A DNA stretch of 64,000 nucleotides from Micropterus salmoides (GCF_014851395.1 NW_024040817.1:33514340-33578339); one strand, 5' to 3'; counted from the stretch's first letter, positions 1 through 9,760 are shown. Notes: generated by a model not told the origin, from the sequence alone. Made by a program: numbers and translations.

Positions 1-85
1 CACAAGCCATCATGATCTTCTGCCTTTGGAAGAGCTCTTCACAGAGAGGGGGGTGAGAGCGTGACAGTGGAGGAAGATGATTGTT

Positions 86-1105
86 TTAAGATGGTGTTGG
101 AGCGGGGGAGGGGTGTGATTGTGGGGTTCTCAAACCTTCAGTAAAAACCATTAAGCTTGTCATCCAGTCGTTAAGTACCAGCAGTGTTGGCACACACATG
201 TCCTCACAAAAACTGATGTAAGATGTCACAGTGTCAGTTAGTTCGTCCAGGTCAGTGGCTGCAGCCTCAAAAACGCTCCAGTCAGTGCAGTCAAAACAGG
301 CCTGTAAATCCAGCTTTGACTCGTTGGTCCATCTTTTCACCCTCTTTACAACAGGTTTAGCAGATTTCAGTCACTTCCTGTATGTCGGGATAAGATGAAC
401 CAGACAGGGATCAGAGAGTCCCAGGGCTAGAAGTGGGACAGAGCGATAGGCGTCCTTTAATGTTGTGTAGCAGTGGTCCAGTGTGTTAGTGTCCCTGGTG
501 GGACACTTAATATGCTGTCTGTACTTTGGAAGTTCATGACTGAGGTTTGCTCAGTTGAAGTCCCCGAGAACAATGAGCTGTCTGTACTTTGGAAGTTCAT
601 GACTGAGGTTTGCTCAGTTGAAGTCCCCGAGAACAATGAGCAGGGAGTCTGGATGTTTTTTCTCCACATTAGTTATCTGGTGGGCCGGGTGTAGTAACGC
701 CTTACTAACACAGGCCTGAGGTGGAATGTAAACAGCGACCAGAATCAACAAGGAAAAGGTTTAATAAAAAGGTTTATAGTTTATGAATAAGGTCTCTAAA
801 TGAGGCCTGCATGATTTCTTCAACACTGAGACATCTGTACACCAACCTTTGTTTATGAGGAGACAGAGTCTATCTCCCCTTGTTTTCCCATGAGCTCTGT
901 TACGCGATCTGCAGGAAGAGATTAAATCCCGATAAGTGAAGTGCGCTGTCCGGGATGTGCTCGGTGAGCCAGGACAGCAGATCTGCAGAAGTCCGAGTTA
1001 GTTCTGTTGAGGAGCAGCAGTTTATCCATTTTGTTGGCCAGAGAGTGGACATTCAGGTGGATCGAAGGGAGCGCAGTGCAAAAAACAGAGATCCTCACAA
1101 GTCTT
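86..1105 (-). mobile_element. LINE (L2/Rex1-like) endonuclease fragment, broken
   Basis: On the minus strand this reads as the apurinic-type endonuclease half of a non-LTR retrotransposon, in several frames. Visible pieces, in order, are PSIHLNVHSLANKMDKLLLL at the N-terminal side (about 1,065-1,010), the catalytic-type GDFN followed by ANLSHELPKYRQ (about 640-515), CPTRDTNTLDHCYTT (about 500-465), a degraded SDH-type box now reading SDPCLVHLIP, and KRWTNESK...WSVFEAAATDLDEL (340-190). Frameshifts and stops separate them, so the copy is dead. A 63-bp tandem duplication repeats the GDFN block. The element continues upstream at 1,736-1,990 beyond an inserted repeat. The assignment to the L2/Rex1 side of the LINE tree is from memory of fish elements; the clade is uncertain. 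Confidence 0.75.
514..639. repeat. 63-bp tandem duplication, two copies
   Basis: Positions 514-576 and 577-639 are two essentially identical 63-bp units. The length is 21 codons, so the surrounding LINE frame is kept and its GDFN-containing peptide is doubled. The near-identity of the units against an otherwise decayed LINE suggests a duplication much younger than the insertion. Confidence 0.9.
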
Positions 1106-1735
1106 TGAGCTGGAGTCCAGGTCAAGTCTCAAGTCTTTGAGCTAGAGTCCAAGTCAAGTCTCAAGTCTCTCGTGGTTATTACGAATGTTGTATCACCTGC
1201 TGCGTTCAATCAAGGTTGCTTATAAAACTGCATAGCTATAAGGAATTCTGTAACTGTAACCTCTTTTTCATTTACAGAGCACAACCATGTAATGTGCAAT
1301 GCAATTACTGACAGCTTATTAAATACTGTAAGTCAACAAACCCTGTTGATTTTCAAACCCAGTGTAAAGTTAACTAAATAAAACTGTTACATGTTCAACA
1401 ATAAAGCTGTAACCTGTTTTTAACTTACAGAGCACAACCATAATGTGCAATGCAATCAATGACAGCTTAAACTATTGTAAGTCAACACACCCCCCACTCT
1501 CAAACCAGTGTAACGTTAAATAAATAAAACTGTAAAGTTACATGGTCAACAATAAAGCTGTAACCTGTTTTTAACTTACAGAGCACAACCAAGTAATGTG
1601 CAATGCAATCACTGACAGTTTAAACTACTGTACGTCAACATTGTTCACGAGTCCCGCACCTGTCACCGTGTGTGCGACTTAAGTCGCACTCGAGTCCGAG
1701 TCTCTAACTCGAGTCCCCATCTCTGGCAAAAAAAA
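1106..1735. mobile_element. Unclassified repeat inserted in the LINE, with a 152-bp triplication
   Basis: This stretch interrupts the minus-strand LINE between its basic N-terminal segment and its endonuclease start. Both ends are rich in short 'caagtct/cgagtcc' motifs (1,100-1,165 and 1,675-1,725), in roughly inverted arrangement, as in a foldback or MITE-like element. The middle holds three copies of a unit starting CAGAGCACAACCA at about 1,275, 1,428 and 1,579 (period about 152 bp). No coding frame is evident. Boundaries are judged from where LINE similarity stops, to within about 20 bp. Confidence 0.55.
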
Positions 1736-1990
1736 CCACTGTCCCATTTTAAGCAGTGCGCCAGTATGCTTCCCCCTTCGGCGTCTCCGGTAGATCCTGT
1801 ACAGAGCGGCTGCTCCTCCAACTAATAACTCCGGGAAAGTTCTAGGTTCAATAAAGAGCAGTGGAATAGTGTGAGCAGTTTAAAGTCCAATATTTAAGAG
1901 CTCTTCTCTGGTAAATGTTTTTCCGAATAAGTTCTGACATAGCGAACTTGTAACTCACGACTGATCATCTGTTTCTGCTGTCGGCATCTT
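1736..1990 (-). mobile_element. 5' end of the same LINE
   Basis: On the minus strand this encodes AALYRIYRRRRRGKHTGALL, a basic peptide that in fish LINEs lies just before the LPSIHL/NKMD endonuclease start seen at about 1,065. A possible ATG lies at 1,987-1,985 (minus) in GGCAAGATGCCGACAGC. Together with 86-1,105 this shows that one LINE was split by the 1,106-1,735 insertion. Confidence 0.6.
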
Positions 1991-1999
1991 GCCTGGTTG

Positions 2000-2340
2000 T
2001 GCAGAGTTCTGCACACACCTCGCGGCTGGTAACACTCATTTGTGCTGAGAAAAGAGGTGGATGCAAATCTCAGCAGGTAGCCTTTATCATCTGTTCTGCC
2101 GAATTATGCATTCACCTCTTAAAGGTCCTTTTCAGATACTTTGCTCTGCACACTGATCAAACGGGGTTATCACCGCATATTTTTGCTGAATCTTATAAAA
2201 TATTAACGACTCTAAACATTCATAAAATATATACTTCGAATCATTTATCACCATTGATGAACCCCACAAAGGATATTATAGTGTTTAAAAGCAGTATTTG
2301 GAAGTGCATGCAAATCACGGCAGGCATGCAAAACTCTGCC
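2000..2340. mobile_element. Non-autonomous repeat with short terminal inverted repeats
   Basis: The left end reads GCAGAGTTCTGCAC and the right end TGCAAAACTCTGC, inverted repeats differing at about one position in 13. The interior (2,047-2,290) is clearly related to 25,745-26,005 in the same orientation: both carry GGTGGAT, ATCTGTTCTGCCGAAT, GATCAAAC and TGATGAACCCCAC in the same order. No transposase is present. CAGAG-type ends suggest a hAT-like MITE, but I see no convincing 8-bp target duplication. Confidence 0.55.
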
Positions 2341-2601
2341 TAACACCGGATATTCCCACAACGGGAATATCCTTCAAGTTGCAACCAGACATGGCTGGTA
2401 GCAACCGGTTTCAGAACCGTTATAGCCCTACTCTGCCATCAGTGTGTGACTGTGACAAGGAGCGCAGTGCCAGAGTGTAAAGTGCTTTTAGAGGTCAGAA
2501 GACAGAAAGGCGCTATAGTTCCATTTACTAGAGCCAATGTTGCTGACTGAAGTTAAATGCCAACTTGGGAACACCACTTCTGTGATGCCAGGAATTGGAA
2601 T

Positions 2602-3081
2602 TGTAAGGGCAGAAAATTGTTTTCTTCTTACACTTATCATCTTTTATGCAAGTACTTATAAGAGTGCTATTTTTCTCCTGTTATTATGTCTTATATATTG
2701 TTTTAAATCTTTAACCTGTTCCCCTCTTTATTATTGTTCTTGTTATTCCAGTCTGTCCACATGTGTGGGGTTTAGGTCAGGGATGTGGGGTTGTTGATTG
2801 TTTTCCTCACTAGCTGTTCTTCTCCTTCCTTGACTGGGACCAGTCAAGGATCTTTTGTTTCCCAAAACATAGATGCTCAGACTGTGTAAATGATCATGCA
2901 ATTGTTTGCTCTGGGCCAGACGTTAGTGACTGTCTTAGGAGACAGAACCTCTGGTCCAGCTGATTCTGTTGTAGTACTTCTCAGTTTATTCTCTTTTGTT
3001 AAATAAATTCTTCAAAGACAACGGTTCGTTATAACTCAATTATTTGCTCAACCTCTCACCAGGAATACAATTTCCACGACA
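2602..3081. mobile_element. Candidate solo LTR with 5-bp target duplication
   Basis: The block starts TGTAAGGG, ends CCACGACA (TGT...ACA) and is flanked on both sides by GGAAT (2,597-2,601 and 3,082-3,086). About 80 bp before the end is a polyadenylation-type AATAAATTCTTCAAAG, which fits an LTR reading left to right. No gag, pol or env remains nearby, so it would be a solo LTR left by recombination. A second GGAAT at 3,062-3,066 after a CACCA makes the right boundary slightly uncertain (3,061 is an alternative). Confidence 0.55.
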
Positions 3082-3167
3082 GGAATAAGTTATCTTTACA
3101 TCTACAACTGGAATCCGTGCAGTACCTTGTTATATCTTCAGACAGCTGGGCTGGGTCCGGTGGATAA

Positions 3168-3190
3168 AATTTCACATTGAATGTGAAATT
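3168..3190. repeat. 11-bp perfect inverted repeat
   Basis: AATTTCACATT (3,168-3,178) and AATGTGAAATT (3,180-3,190) are exact reverse complements around a single base. No function can be assigned. Confidence 0.8.
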
Positions 3191-3285
3191 ATAGTTGGCA
3201 CCTTGAGAAAGCAAAGGAGGTTGTGATGAAATAATGTGAACATTAGAAACATGTTACAAAAAATGATTTGCTTTGTATCAATTGA

Positions 3286-3366
3286 ACAGGAGGGGTGGGA
3301 TCTTGATCAGCCGCTGCTTGTTTGGGTGGGTGATTTGCAGGCTGATCAACATCCCACCCCTCCTGT
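3286..3366. repeat. Strong hairpin: 27-bp arms, one mismatch, 27-nt loop
   Basis: The left arm (3,286-3,312) begins ACAGGAGGGGTGGGAT and the right arm (3,340-3,366) ends ATCCCACCCCTCCTGT. They pair along 27 positions with one mismatch (T at 3,301-3,302 against the equivalent of G at 3,350). The loop is 3,313-3,339. The size is in the range of a microRNA precursor stem, but a young inverted duplication or MITE core fits equally well. It lies just downstream of the last visible epb41 exon, probably within the next intron. Confidence 0.75.
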
Positions 3367-3470
3367 GACCCATGGTTTGACTGTATGTGTATTTAGAGCC
3401 AGTGAGCAACGGACATTCAAATATAATATATAATACGCGATAACGCGTTAACATGCCCAGGTCTAATGTG

Positions 3471-3486
3471 TATATATATATATATA
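3471..3486. repeat. (TA)n microsatellite
   Basis: A pure TA run of about eight units. It is followed at 3,527-3,570 by an A-rich tract interrupted by G. Confidence 0.9.
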
Positions 3487-3599
3487 CCAACCTAAAATAT
3501 GTGATTCTTGCCTGAGCATGTTTATATAAAAAAAAAATTTTTAGGGAAAAAAAAAGAAAAAAAAGAAAAACGTATATTTGTGGGTACAGTCCCACTCAC

Positions 3600-3642
3600 C
3601 TTGTACCTGCCTGCGGATCTCCTTGGTAAGGTCCATCCAAGT
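3600..3642 (-). CDS. epb41: Protein 4.1 (epb41), FERM F1 exon of 43 bp
   Basis: On the minus strand an acceptor CATTTTCTCAG precedes the exon and a good donor (AAG then GTGAGTGG) follows it. It encodes TWMDLTKEIRRQVQ plus one base of the next codon. This matches the 4.1-family segment that in vertebrate 4.1R reads T-W-L-D-S/F-A-K-E-I-K-K-Q-V, and the vertebrate 4.1R exon here is, as I recall, also 43 bp with phase 0 start and phase 1 end. The segment lies at the end of the F1 (ubiquitin-like) lobe of the FERM domain, which binds membrane proteins such as band 3 and glycophorin C at the cytoplasmic face. The next exon (V-P-W-N-F type) is not visible in 1-3,600, so the gene leaves the window to the left. 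Paralogues epb41l1-3 are less likely given the upstream exons. Confidence 0.88.
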
Positions 3643-5362
3643 CTGAGAAAATGAGGGATGTAGCATGAGTTTTGAAACACAAGTTTGTGAAAAAAACACA
3701 TATGACATATTTCCATCACATTTTCCAAAATGTTTGAAGTTTGGCATTCTTATAATTAAATCAACTTGTTGCACCCTTTTCCACCGCAATGGTTTAATCG
3801 CACCTTACTGGAGAATTAGTGCTCTCAACGACTTATCTAGATGCACTCAACTTCTTATTTATAATGGTAGTCGATGGAAATATGCATTAATTAGCATTTT
3901 CTTTTGAAGATTTTCTGTAAATTGGGTGAAAATGTGCACTCTGTGTGGTTGGAAACCTGGCTAATGTTGGAAATGTCACAACAAATAGAATGCAGATTAG
4001 GTGGGTTTCCATCAGCTGCGTTGAAGCAATAAACCATCTACCTAGGCAAGGTTCCAATGCCAGGAAGAAAACATGGAAAAAATACGCTTGGCTGTCTAGA
4101 ATTTACTGCTAGGTGATTTTGTTTCAGCTCACATAAGACAGAGATGATGACAGAGGAGCCAATAACTACTCTCCTAATGTAAATCAAACACACACTGCTC
4201 TCCTGACGTAAATCAACTAAGGTGAAATTACATTATGCTGAACCATGCCAAACCATGATCTTTTCCTAAATCTAACCAAGTAGTTTTGGTGCTTAAACCT
4301 AACCAAATTGTAACATTTCACAACATTAACAACGTGCCGCACGTTTAAAACGTTAACAGCATTAACACTTTCTTAATTTATGTTTTATTTTAAAAGGCTA
4401 ACCAGATGTTGCATATTTATTGTTGCTAACATGACCCAATATTGCATATTTATTGTTGCTAACTTGACCGTGGAGCCCTAAACGTGAAACAACGTTAAAG
4501 GGTACCCAGTATGCTAAAAAGCGACGCCAAGGGGTCTTGACCAAGCGTCCATATGTGACGAGTTAGGAGTGATGTATGTATGAATGTATTGACCACTTAT
4601 AACTGTTACTTCTTCACATTCTGTTGACAAAGTTAATTTTTTGAATGTTTTAAATGAAAATTCTTGCCATAACTTTGTACCTTTAAACCGAAAATTGTTG
4701 TGCAATGTGATGGGACCAAACAGCTGATCTTTCATGTAATATACTTATTTGACAAGTGTGTTTCCATTGTCTATTTGTCGAATAATATCTTTAAGGACAA
4801 AGAGAAAAAACACTGCAACTGAATGTATAACCCTTGTAGCGATATTGAGGAAGTTTTGTCGAATTTTCTCACTTCCATCCACTTTTCTACTTAGCTAAAT
4901 TGTATTAAAATGCTTGGATGAAAACATGGCTTTGTGTTTACCCGTTGCATATTAACCTTTCAAAACGAAGTTGTACATTACTGTTTTGAGCCACTTTTTG
5001 GTTACATTAGGTAGGCATACACAGTTTCAGAACAAACAATAAAAAAAAAAAAAATGTACAGCAGAGGAAGAGGTAAAGCATTGTTTCAGAACGTGCACAA
5101 ATTATTAAAAGATTAATTGACACAATTATCGCATCATTCTGATGAGCAGCCAATGAAATTAACATGGATTTAGGCCTAGTAGCAAAGCCAAACCCAACAG
5201 CACCACTGTGTAGCATAAAATTAACAAAGGCCATTAAATAATTAATCAGAATTATTTTTGAATGTGAAAGCCCTAATAAAGAGCCTTTTCTTCTCTTAAA
5301 GGAATACTGAGGTACGGATTGTTGGACAGATACTAACTAGTGAAATTTGGAATCCAGCTCAC
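3643..5362 (-). other. epb41 intron (1,720 bp)
   Basis: There is no exon-like sequence here. It holds a 33-bp imperfect tandem duplication with TTGCATATTTATTGTTGCTA starting at 4,409 and 4,442, an A14-type run at 5,041-5,054, and stretches such as GTGGGTTTCCATCAG (from about 4,001) that resemble common fish MITEs without clear ends. Confidence 0.7.
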
Positions 5363-5467
5363 CTTCATGGTGGGGGTCCCCCAGATGGCCAGGCCATAGT
5401 AGTCTTTCTCTAGCAGGTTGAGGTGGTCACACACCTTCATGAACAGCTCGTGGCCTTTGGCATGTTT
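5363..5467 (-). CDS. epb41: Protein 4.1 (epb41), FERM F1 exon of 105 bp
   Basis: This is a phase-0 to phase-0 exon of 35 codons, with acceptor TGTGTGTCAG and donor AAG|GTGAGC. The peptide contains KHAKGHELFMKVCDHLNLLE and then KDYYGLAIWGTPTMK. The K-H-A-K-G and V-C-x-H-L-N-L-L-E-x-D-Y-x-G-L blocks are diagnostic of the protein 4.1 FERM F1 lobe, and G-L-A-I-W is the form seen in 4.1R. The polypyrimidine tract of the acceptor is made almost entirely of a (GT)10 microsatellite. It joins exactly in frame to 7,064-7,357 upstream (C-E-L-D | K-H-A-K) and to 3,600-3,642 downstream (T-M-K | T-W-M-D). Confidence 0.92.
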
Positions 5468-5470
5468 CTG

Positions 5471-5490
5471 ACACACACACACACACACAC
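5471..5490. repeat. (AC)10 microsatellite at the exon acceptor
   Basis: Ten AC units start 3 bp from the epb41 exon edge. On the minus (coding) strand this is (GT)10 immediately before CAG, so it forms the acceptor's polypyrimidine position. Confidence 0.95.
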
Positions 5491-5936
5491 ATAACATAAT
5501 TAATTAAGATGCTTGGTGTTTGATATGTGTTTGGGGTGGATATAAATGGTTGGTTTGAGTTTCTAGCTGAGCCTCCTATCTTCACAGAGGTGTGTAGCAT
5601 GGAGAGGGCGACAAAATACTAGGATTGTCCATGGATTTCCCCATTTGCCTTTTGCACGAAAATTGCTTGCTGCCCCCCGGTACTGGGGGTGTCGGTGCTC
5701 AGCTGGCGAACTCTAAATGCAGTAAACTAAAAAACAATGTGTACATGAGAGAGGGAGGATGTGGTTGTATGTATGAGGGTGAGCACATCTGGGTGCGCAC
5801 CAGGAAGAATGTGTGTTTGTATTTCTTAGTTCTGCCACTTTATGTTGCATGTGTTCCTCACTGTGTGTGGTTGTGTTGAAGGCCAAATCAATATCTATGT
5901 ATGCGATCGGTGTAATTGTGCCACGTTAGAAAGTGT

Positions 5937-6232
5937 TAGGCTGTGTTCAGACAGAAGGCCAAAGTAAGATTTTTCTGCTCATATGTGACTCAGAAGTGTG
6001 AGCAGCCCAAGTCACACGGATTCTGATCTTTTTAGATGTTCGGATTTGGGCCACTTTCATATGTGGCTGAAATGCGATCTTAGTCCGGAAAGTCAGATCA
6101 CAAATCATGCAACAGATTTTTAACAGCTCTCATTTGACAGACACCAGCTTTGCGTCGAGTCCTGACCCCTACTCTGCCTCATTGGCTAACCCTAACCCCA
6201 CCCTAACTCTAACCTAACCAACTCTAACAGAG
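5937..6232. repeat. Fish interspersed repeat fragment with telomere-like run
   Basis: GTTAGGCTGTGTTCAGAC at about 5,936 and GGGCCACTTTCATATGTGG at about 6,047 are hallmarks of a common fish repeat known to me only by sequence. At 6,186-6,232 there is a degenerate run of (C)CCTAA-like units (CTAACCCTAACCCCACCCTA and on), resembling an old interstitial telomere-type repeat. All of it lies in the intron between epb41 exons 5,363-5,467 and 7,064-7,357. Confidence 0.45.
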
Positions 6233-6344
6233 GCAACAAGGACTAAGAGGCAGACTTGTCAAAACTCTAGCAGGTAATAAAATAACATGTGTACTTCGGT
6301 ATAACACGTGTGACATAGTATTTTGCGCAAGCAGGCCACTTTCA

Positions 6345-6860
6345 GGCTATGCTGAAAATAACTATAAAACTAAAATGCCAAACAGCCTTCGCTCTCATTT
6401 TCCTGATAGGCGCAAAAATCCACACATTTCAACCACTAGGAGGCGCTATTAGCAAGGTCAACGCATTTGGGCTTGGAACTCCTGCATACGAAAGCGCATA
6501 TCAAAAACCTTACATCTACACGTTCGGGGGATCGAGCTGAATCTCGTGGTATAGCCCACGCCCATTTCCATCTATAATTAGTTTTTTGCAAAATCTCGAA
6601 AACTGAAAAACCTTTTTTACCTCCTCCGAAGCTACAAGTCTGATCGACACCAAACTTGGCACGGATAATCTCTGGAACAAGCTGATAAGAGTTTGTCAAG
6701 GAAATAAAAATGTCGCAATTATACGACAACAAATATTTGCGAAAAACGCTAAAAACAGGAAGTGATGTCATATCTTAGGTTTGGAATGACCGATCAACAC
6801 CAAATGTGGAGCAATAATGTGGGACGCCCCCCTGAGGGCCTGTGCCCTAATTTTGGTGTA
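6345..6860. repeat. Unclassified interspersed repeat in epb41 intron
   Basis: This region carries phrases typical of high-copy fish repeats (CTAGGAGGCGCTATTAGC, ATCGACACCAAACTTGGCAC, ACAGGAAGTGATGTCAT). It looks related in style to the GCTGCAAGCAGC repeat family at 48-59 kb but lacks that family's ends. There is no coding frame of interest; the open frame on the minus strand is uninterrupted by chance only. Confidence 0.4.
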
Positions 6861-7063
6861 ACACTGATTGCTTTTTTACTTACTGTATTACTGTATATGA
6901 GTATTTATGACATATTAATACTTTAAAGTGAGATGCTATGATACTTTCAACGTAAGCCCGTGGCTGCATGCATTAAAATTTAATCCTTTAACCTGTTGAA
7001 ATTTAATTTTCTCTTTGAGTGTGCATGCTGTATAGAAAAGTTTTAATTTAAAAATGATCTTAC

Positions 7064-7357
7064 ATCCAGCTCACATGCATACAGAGTGTCGTCCAGTAGG
7101 GTGACTTTGATCTGCATAGTCTTGGGCCGGCGTGGAGCTCTGGGAGCTTTGTCTTCCTCCTCTGCTGACTTCTCCACCTTCTCCTCATCCTTCTCCTCCT
7201 TCTCTCCCTTACTGCCTCCTTCAGGACTGGACTCCTCCTTCTCCCTTTTCTTTTCTTCCTTGTCCTCATTCTCCGTGGCAGCTTCCTCTCCTTTCTCCTG
7301 GTCATTCTTTTTGTCCTTTCCACCCTCTTCAGCTTCTTTCTTCTCTACCTGGACAGC
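7064..7357 (-). CDS. epb41: Protein 4.1 (epb41), acidic linker and FERM start exon
   Basis: This minus-strand exon of 294 bp (98 codons, phase 0 at both ends) has acceptor GTGTCTGTGTCAG and donor GAT|GTAAGATC. It begins AVQVEKKEAEEGGKDKK, runs through about 60 residues dominated by E and K (disordered linker), and then enters the FERM domain with RRPKTMQIKVTLLDDTLYAC. Human 4.1R has the same order, ending M-H-C-K-V-S-L-L-D-D-T-V-Y-E-C. The methionine at 7,117-7,115 corresponds to the downstream start codon of 4.1R that yields the shorter (80-kDa type) isoform, so this exon probably carries an alternative translation start. FERM binds membrane partners; the spectrin-actin binding part would be encoded beyond the window. 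Serine/proline-rich frames on the plus strand are antisense shadows. Confidence 0.9.
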
Positions 7358-7487
7358 CTGACACAGACACTTTGATTACACTGCAGTATACACTCTAAAA
7401 CTTTGTGATAGATTGAGTCTTCACTTTAACACTGAAGACAAGTATATTTACAATGAAGTTAAACTGACCAGGCGGAGTGAAGGCACA

Positions 7488-8235
7488 CAGTACTGTGCAC
7501 AAGTTTTAGGCAGATGTGGAAAAAATGCTGTAACGTAAGAATGCTTTCAAAAATATACATGCTAATAGATTACATTTATCAATTAACAAAATGCAAAGTG
7601 AGTGAAGAGCAGAAAAAAAATTCTATGTACACTTCCACAGAGTCAGGGATTTTGTAGGCATAATACCAGGTGTATGATTAAACAATTATACCAAACAGGC
7701 GCTAATGATGATAAATTCAGTATGTACATTAAAACACAATCATTAAGTGAAACAGAAACAGCTGTGTAGTAGGCATAGGAGCCAAACTCAGCTAATAAGT
7801 TGAGGCTGCTGAAGACAGTTTTCTGTCAAAGTCATACACCATGGCAAGACTGAGCACAGCAACAAGACACAAGTTAGTTATACTGCATCAGCAAGGTCTC
7901 TCCTAAGAGACATTTAAAGACAGACAGGGGTTTCCAGATGTGCTATCCAAGCTCTTTTGAAGAAGCACAAAGAAACGTAAACTCAGTGGTCAGTCAAAGA
8001 AACTTACTGCAGCAGAAAAAAAACGCATCATGCTTCCTGCATGTTTGGAGCTGCATTTCATCATAGTCCCCAGATTTATTCTGCAGCATGACAATAACCC
8101 CAAACACACAGAGAAACTCATTAAAAACTACCTTCAGGGTAATGAAGAACAAAGAATCCTGGAAGTGATGTGACACCCACAGAGCAACATTGTTGTGTAC
8201 CAACAGTGTGGATTTGTGCATTTTATACCAAACAA
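7488..8235 (+). pseudogene. Tc1-like transposon remnant, 5' end plus deleted transposase
   Basis: It opens with a Tc1-type inverted terminus (ACAGTACTGTGCACAAGTTT, from about 7,487). A start at about 7,841 gives MARLSTATRHKLVILHQQG, a helix-turn-helix N-terminus typical of Tc1 transposases, broken by stops. After a large internal deletion, a catalytic-region fragment similar to F-I-L-Q-H-D-N-N-P-K-H-T (8,070-8,110) follows. The glutamate-containing C-terminus and the right terminus are missing. A 3' remnant of the same family, in direct orientation, lies at 28,420-28,570. Confidence 0.7.
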
Positions 8236-9008
8236 ATTTGGACTACTCCAAATTTTCTCTCTCTCTCTGGGAGAAAGAAAAGGAGGGGGTGAAACTCAAC
8301 TCAACAGATGGTTGAAGAGACCCCAAAGGAGGGGGGTTGAAAGGTTGCTTTCCCTAAGTGCTATTCCTGGGCAGTTGATCATAAAACTGGCCACCTTTGG
8401 CAACAGCCGAGATAAGCTTCTCAGTGCCTGAACTGTTAAAATGAAAAAAGGAACACTAACCAGAGATTAGCGTTTTCCTGAACAGCCTATCAAAACTCTT
8501 CTTAAGAGAGGGCAGGAAACCATAAACTGCCCCCCACACACATAACCATGGCAACTGTTTGCCTCCATTTGAGTAGTTACGTTACTTTGTTGTTGTTTAA
8601 AGAATCTAAATAAGTTAATTTTGCAGTGTTTTAATTTTCAGCAAGGTTAATGACATTTCTTCATTTTATGTGTAACCAATGCTTGTTCCCAATACTATCT
8701 GACAACTCCTTTAGAAATGATGATAAAGAAATGTCATCCTACACTTGATTAATTTTCCAGCTTGGATGTAAGGTTAAAAATGACTAAATTCCACAGCTGC
8801 GGAGCAAAGTCTTGTTTAAAGAATAATCAAAGTTGAATATCTACTCCTCATGTAACCAGAGCTCCCCCAAGTGGACAAAATAAGTATTGCATGCCATGAT
8901 TCCTATGAAATGCTAACCTCAAAGTTTTAACTAACTAACATTGTTCTTCCTTTTTATCAAGTGCTTAAAACTAAGAACGGTACAGCCGTGTGACAATTAA
9001 GGTTTTAT

Positions 9009-9760
9009 TGTGGGAAGATATTTGACTACAATACGCGCAAATAGATAAGACAAGCCCCCCTCAGGGAAACAAAGGACTGCCCTCTGGGAACCACGCCCCA
9101 ACAGACAAAAGCAGCGACCCACGCTGTCTCTCCTTCTCTCTTGTCCTCTGTTTGTTCCTGGCTCTTCAACGGTGCTTCGGCACATGCCCAGCGCGCCCCC
9201 TCTCCTGGCAATGCCCTAAGAGTTCGGCCCGGGGCAGCGAACGCCCTTTGTTCGTTTCAAGCTACACACGCAAAGTGCCGGTAACTTCAACTTTCCCTCA
9301 TTTAACAGCAACTTTACTTGCGTTTTATTTTCTCTGGTTTTGTTTTGTTAAAAGTTATCAGTCCGATAAGTTACACTAGCTTTGATTCAAGAACGACCAA
9401 GTTCTTTTTAAGCCTTATCCGTCGAGCAAACATCCACGTGGTCTCGCTAGCGGTAACAAAGGACACCTGAAAGAACAGCCTAATTGCCAGACGGTCAATC
9501 CTCAAGGGTTTTCTTCATTTAAGACACAGAAAACCCAGGAAAATCCCCTAGCAAAAGCCAGGAATCGGGCAGCTAGCATGGGACCCATGCAACCGGCCAA
9601 GCAGGCCGCCAACCCGAAGTAAGGCAAAACAAGGCATTCTGTGATCAGTTATGTCCCATAGTCTATTAGTCCAGTATATTTAATCCTTGAAACTCCTAGA
9701 CAAATTTAACCGAGTTATCATCTAATTGCATTCATGCCGTATGAGTCAAATTCTCCCACA
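9009..9760. mobile_element. Possible LTR or inverted-terminus element
   Basis: The termini TGTGGGA (9,009-9,015) and TCCCACA (9,754-9,760) are perfect inverted repeats, extending to 10 bp with the flanks (TATTGTGGGA/TCCCACAATA). TG...CA ends and a 752-bp length would suit a solo LTR, but I see neither a convincing target duplication nor a clear polyadenylation signal. The interior is GC-richer (9,050-9,250) than its surroundings. An unrelated MITE is an alternative. Confidence 0.35.

Noticed and set aside
2602..3081. Endogenous retrovirus provirus
   Set aside because: Only a single LTR-like block is present; no gag, pol or env similarity occurs beside it.
3278..3789. Overlapping minus-strand frames of 68-105 codons around the 43-bp exon
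   Set aside because: They only partly overlap the epb41 exon; the rest is A/T-run and hairpin sequence outside the splice sites.
7086..7398. Plus-strand serine- and proline-rich open frames
   Set aside because: They are antisense to the E/K-rich linker exon of epb41 and show only its complement's composition.
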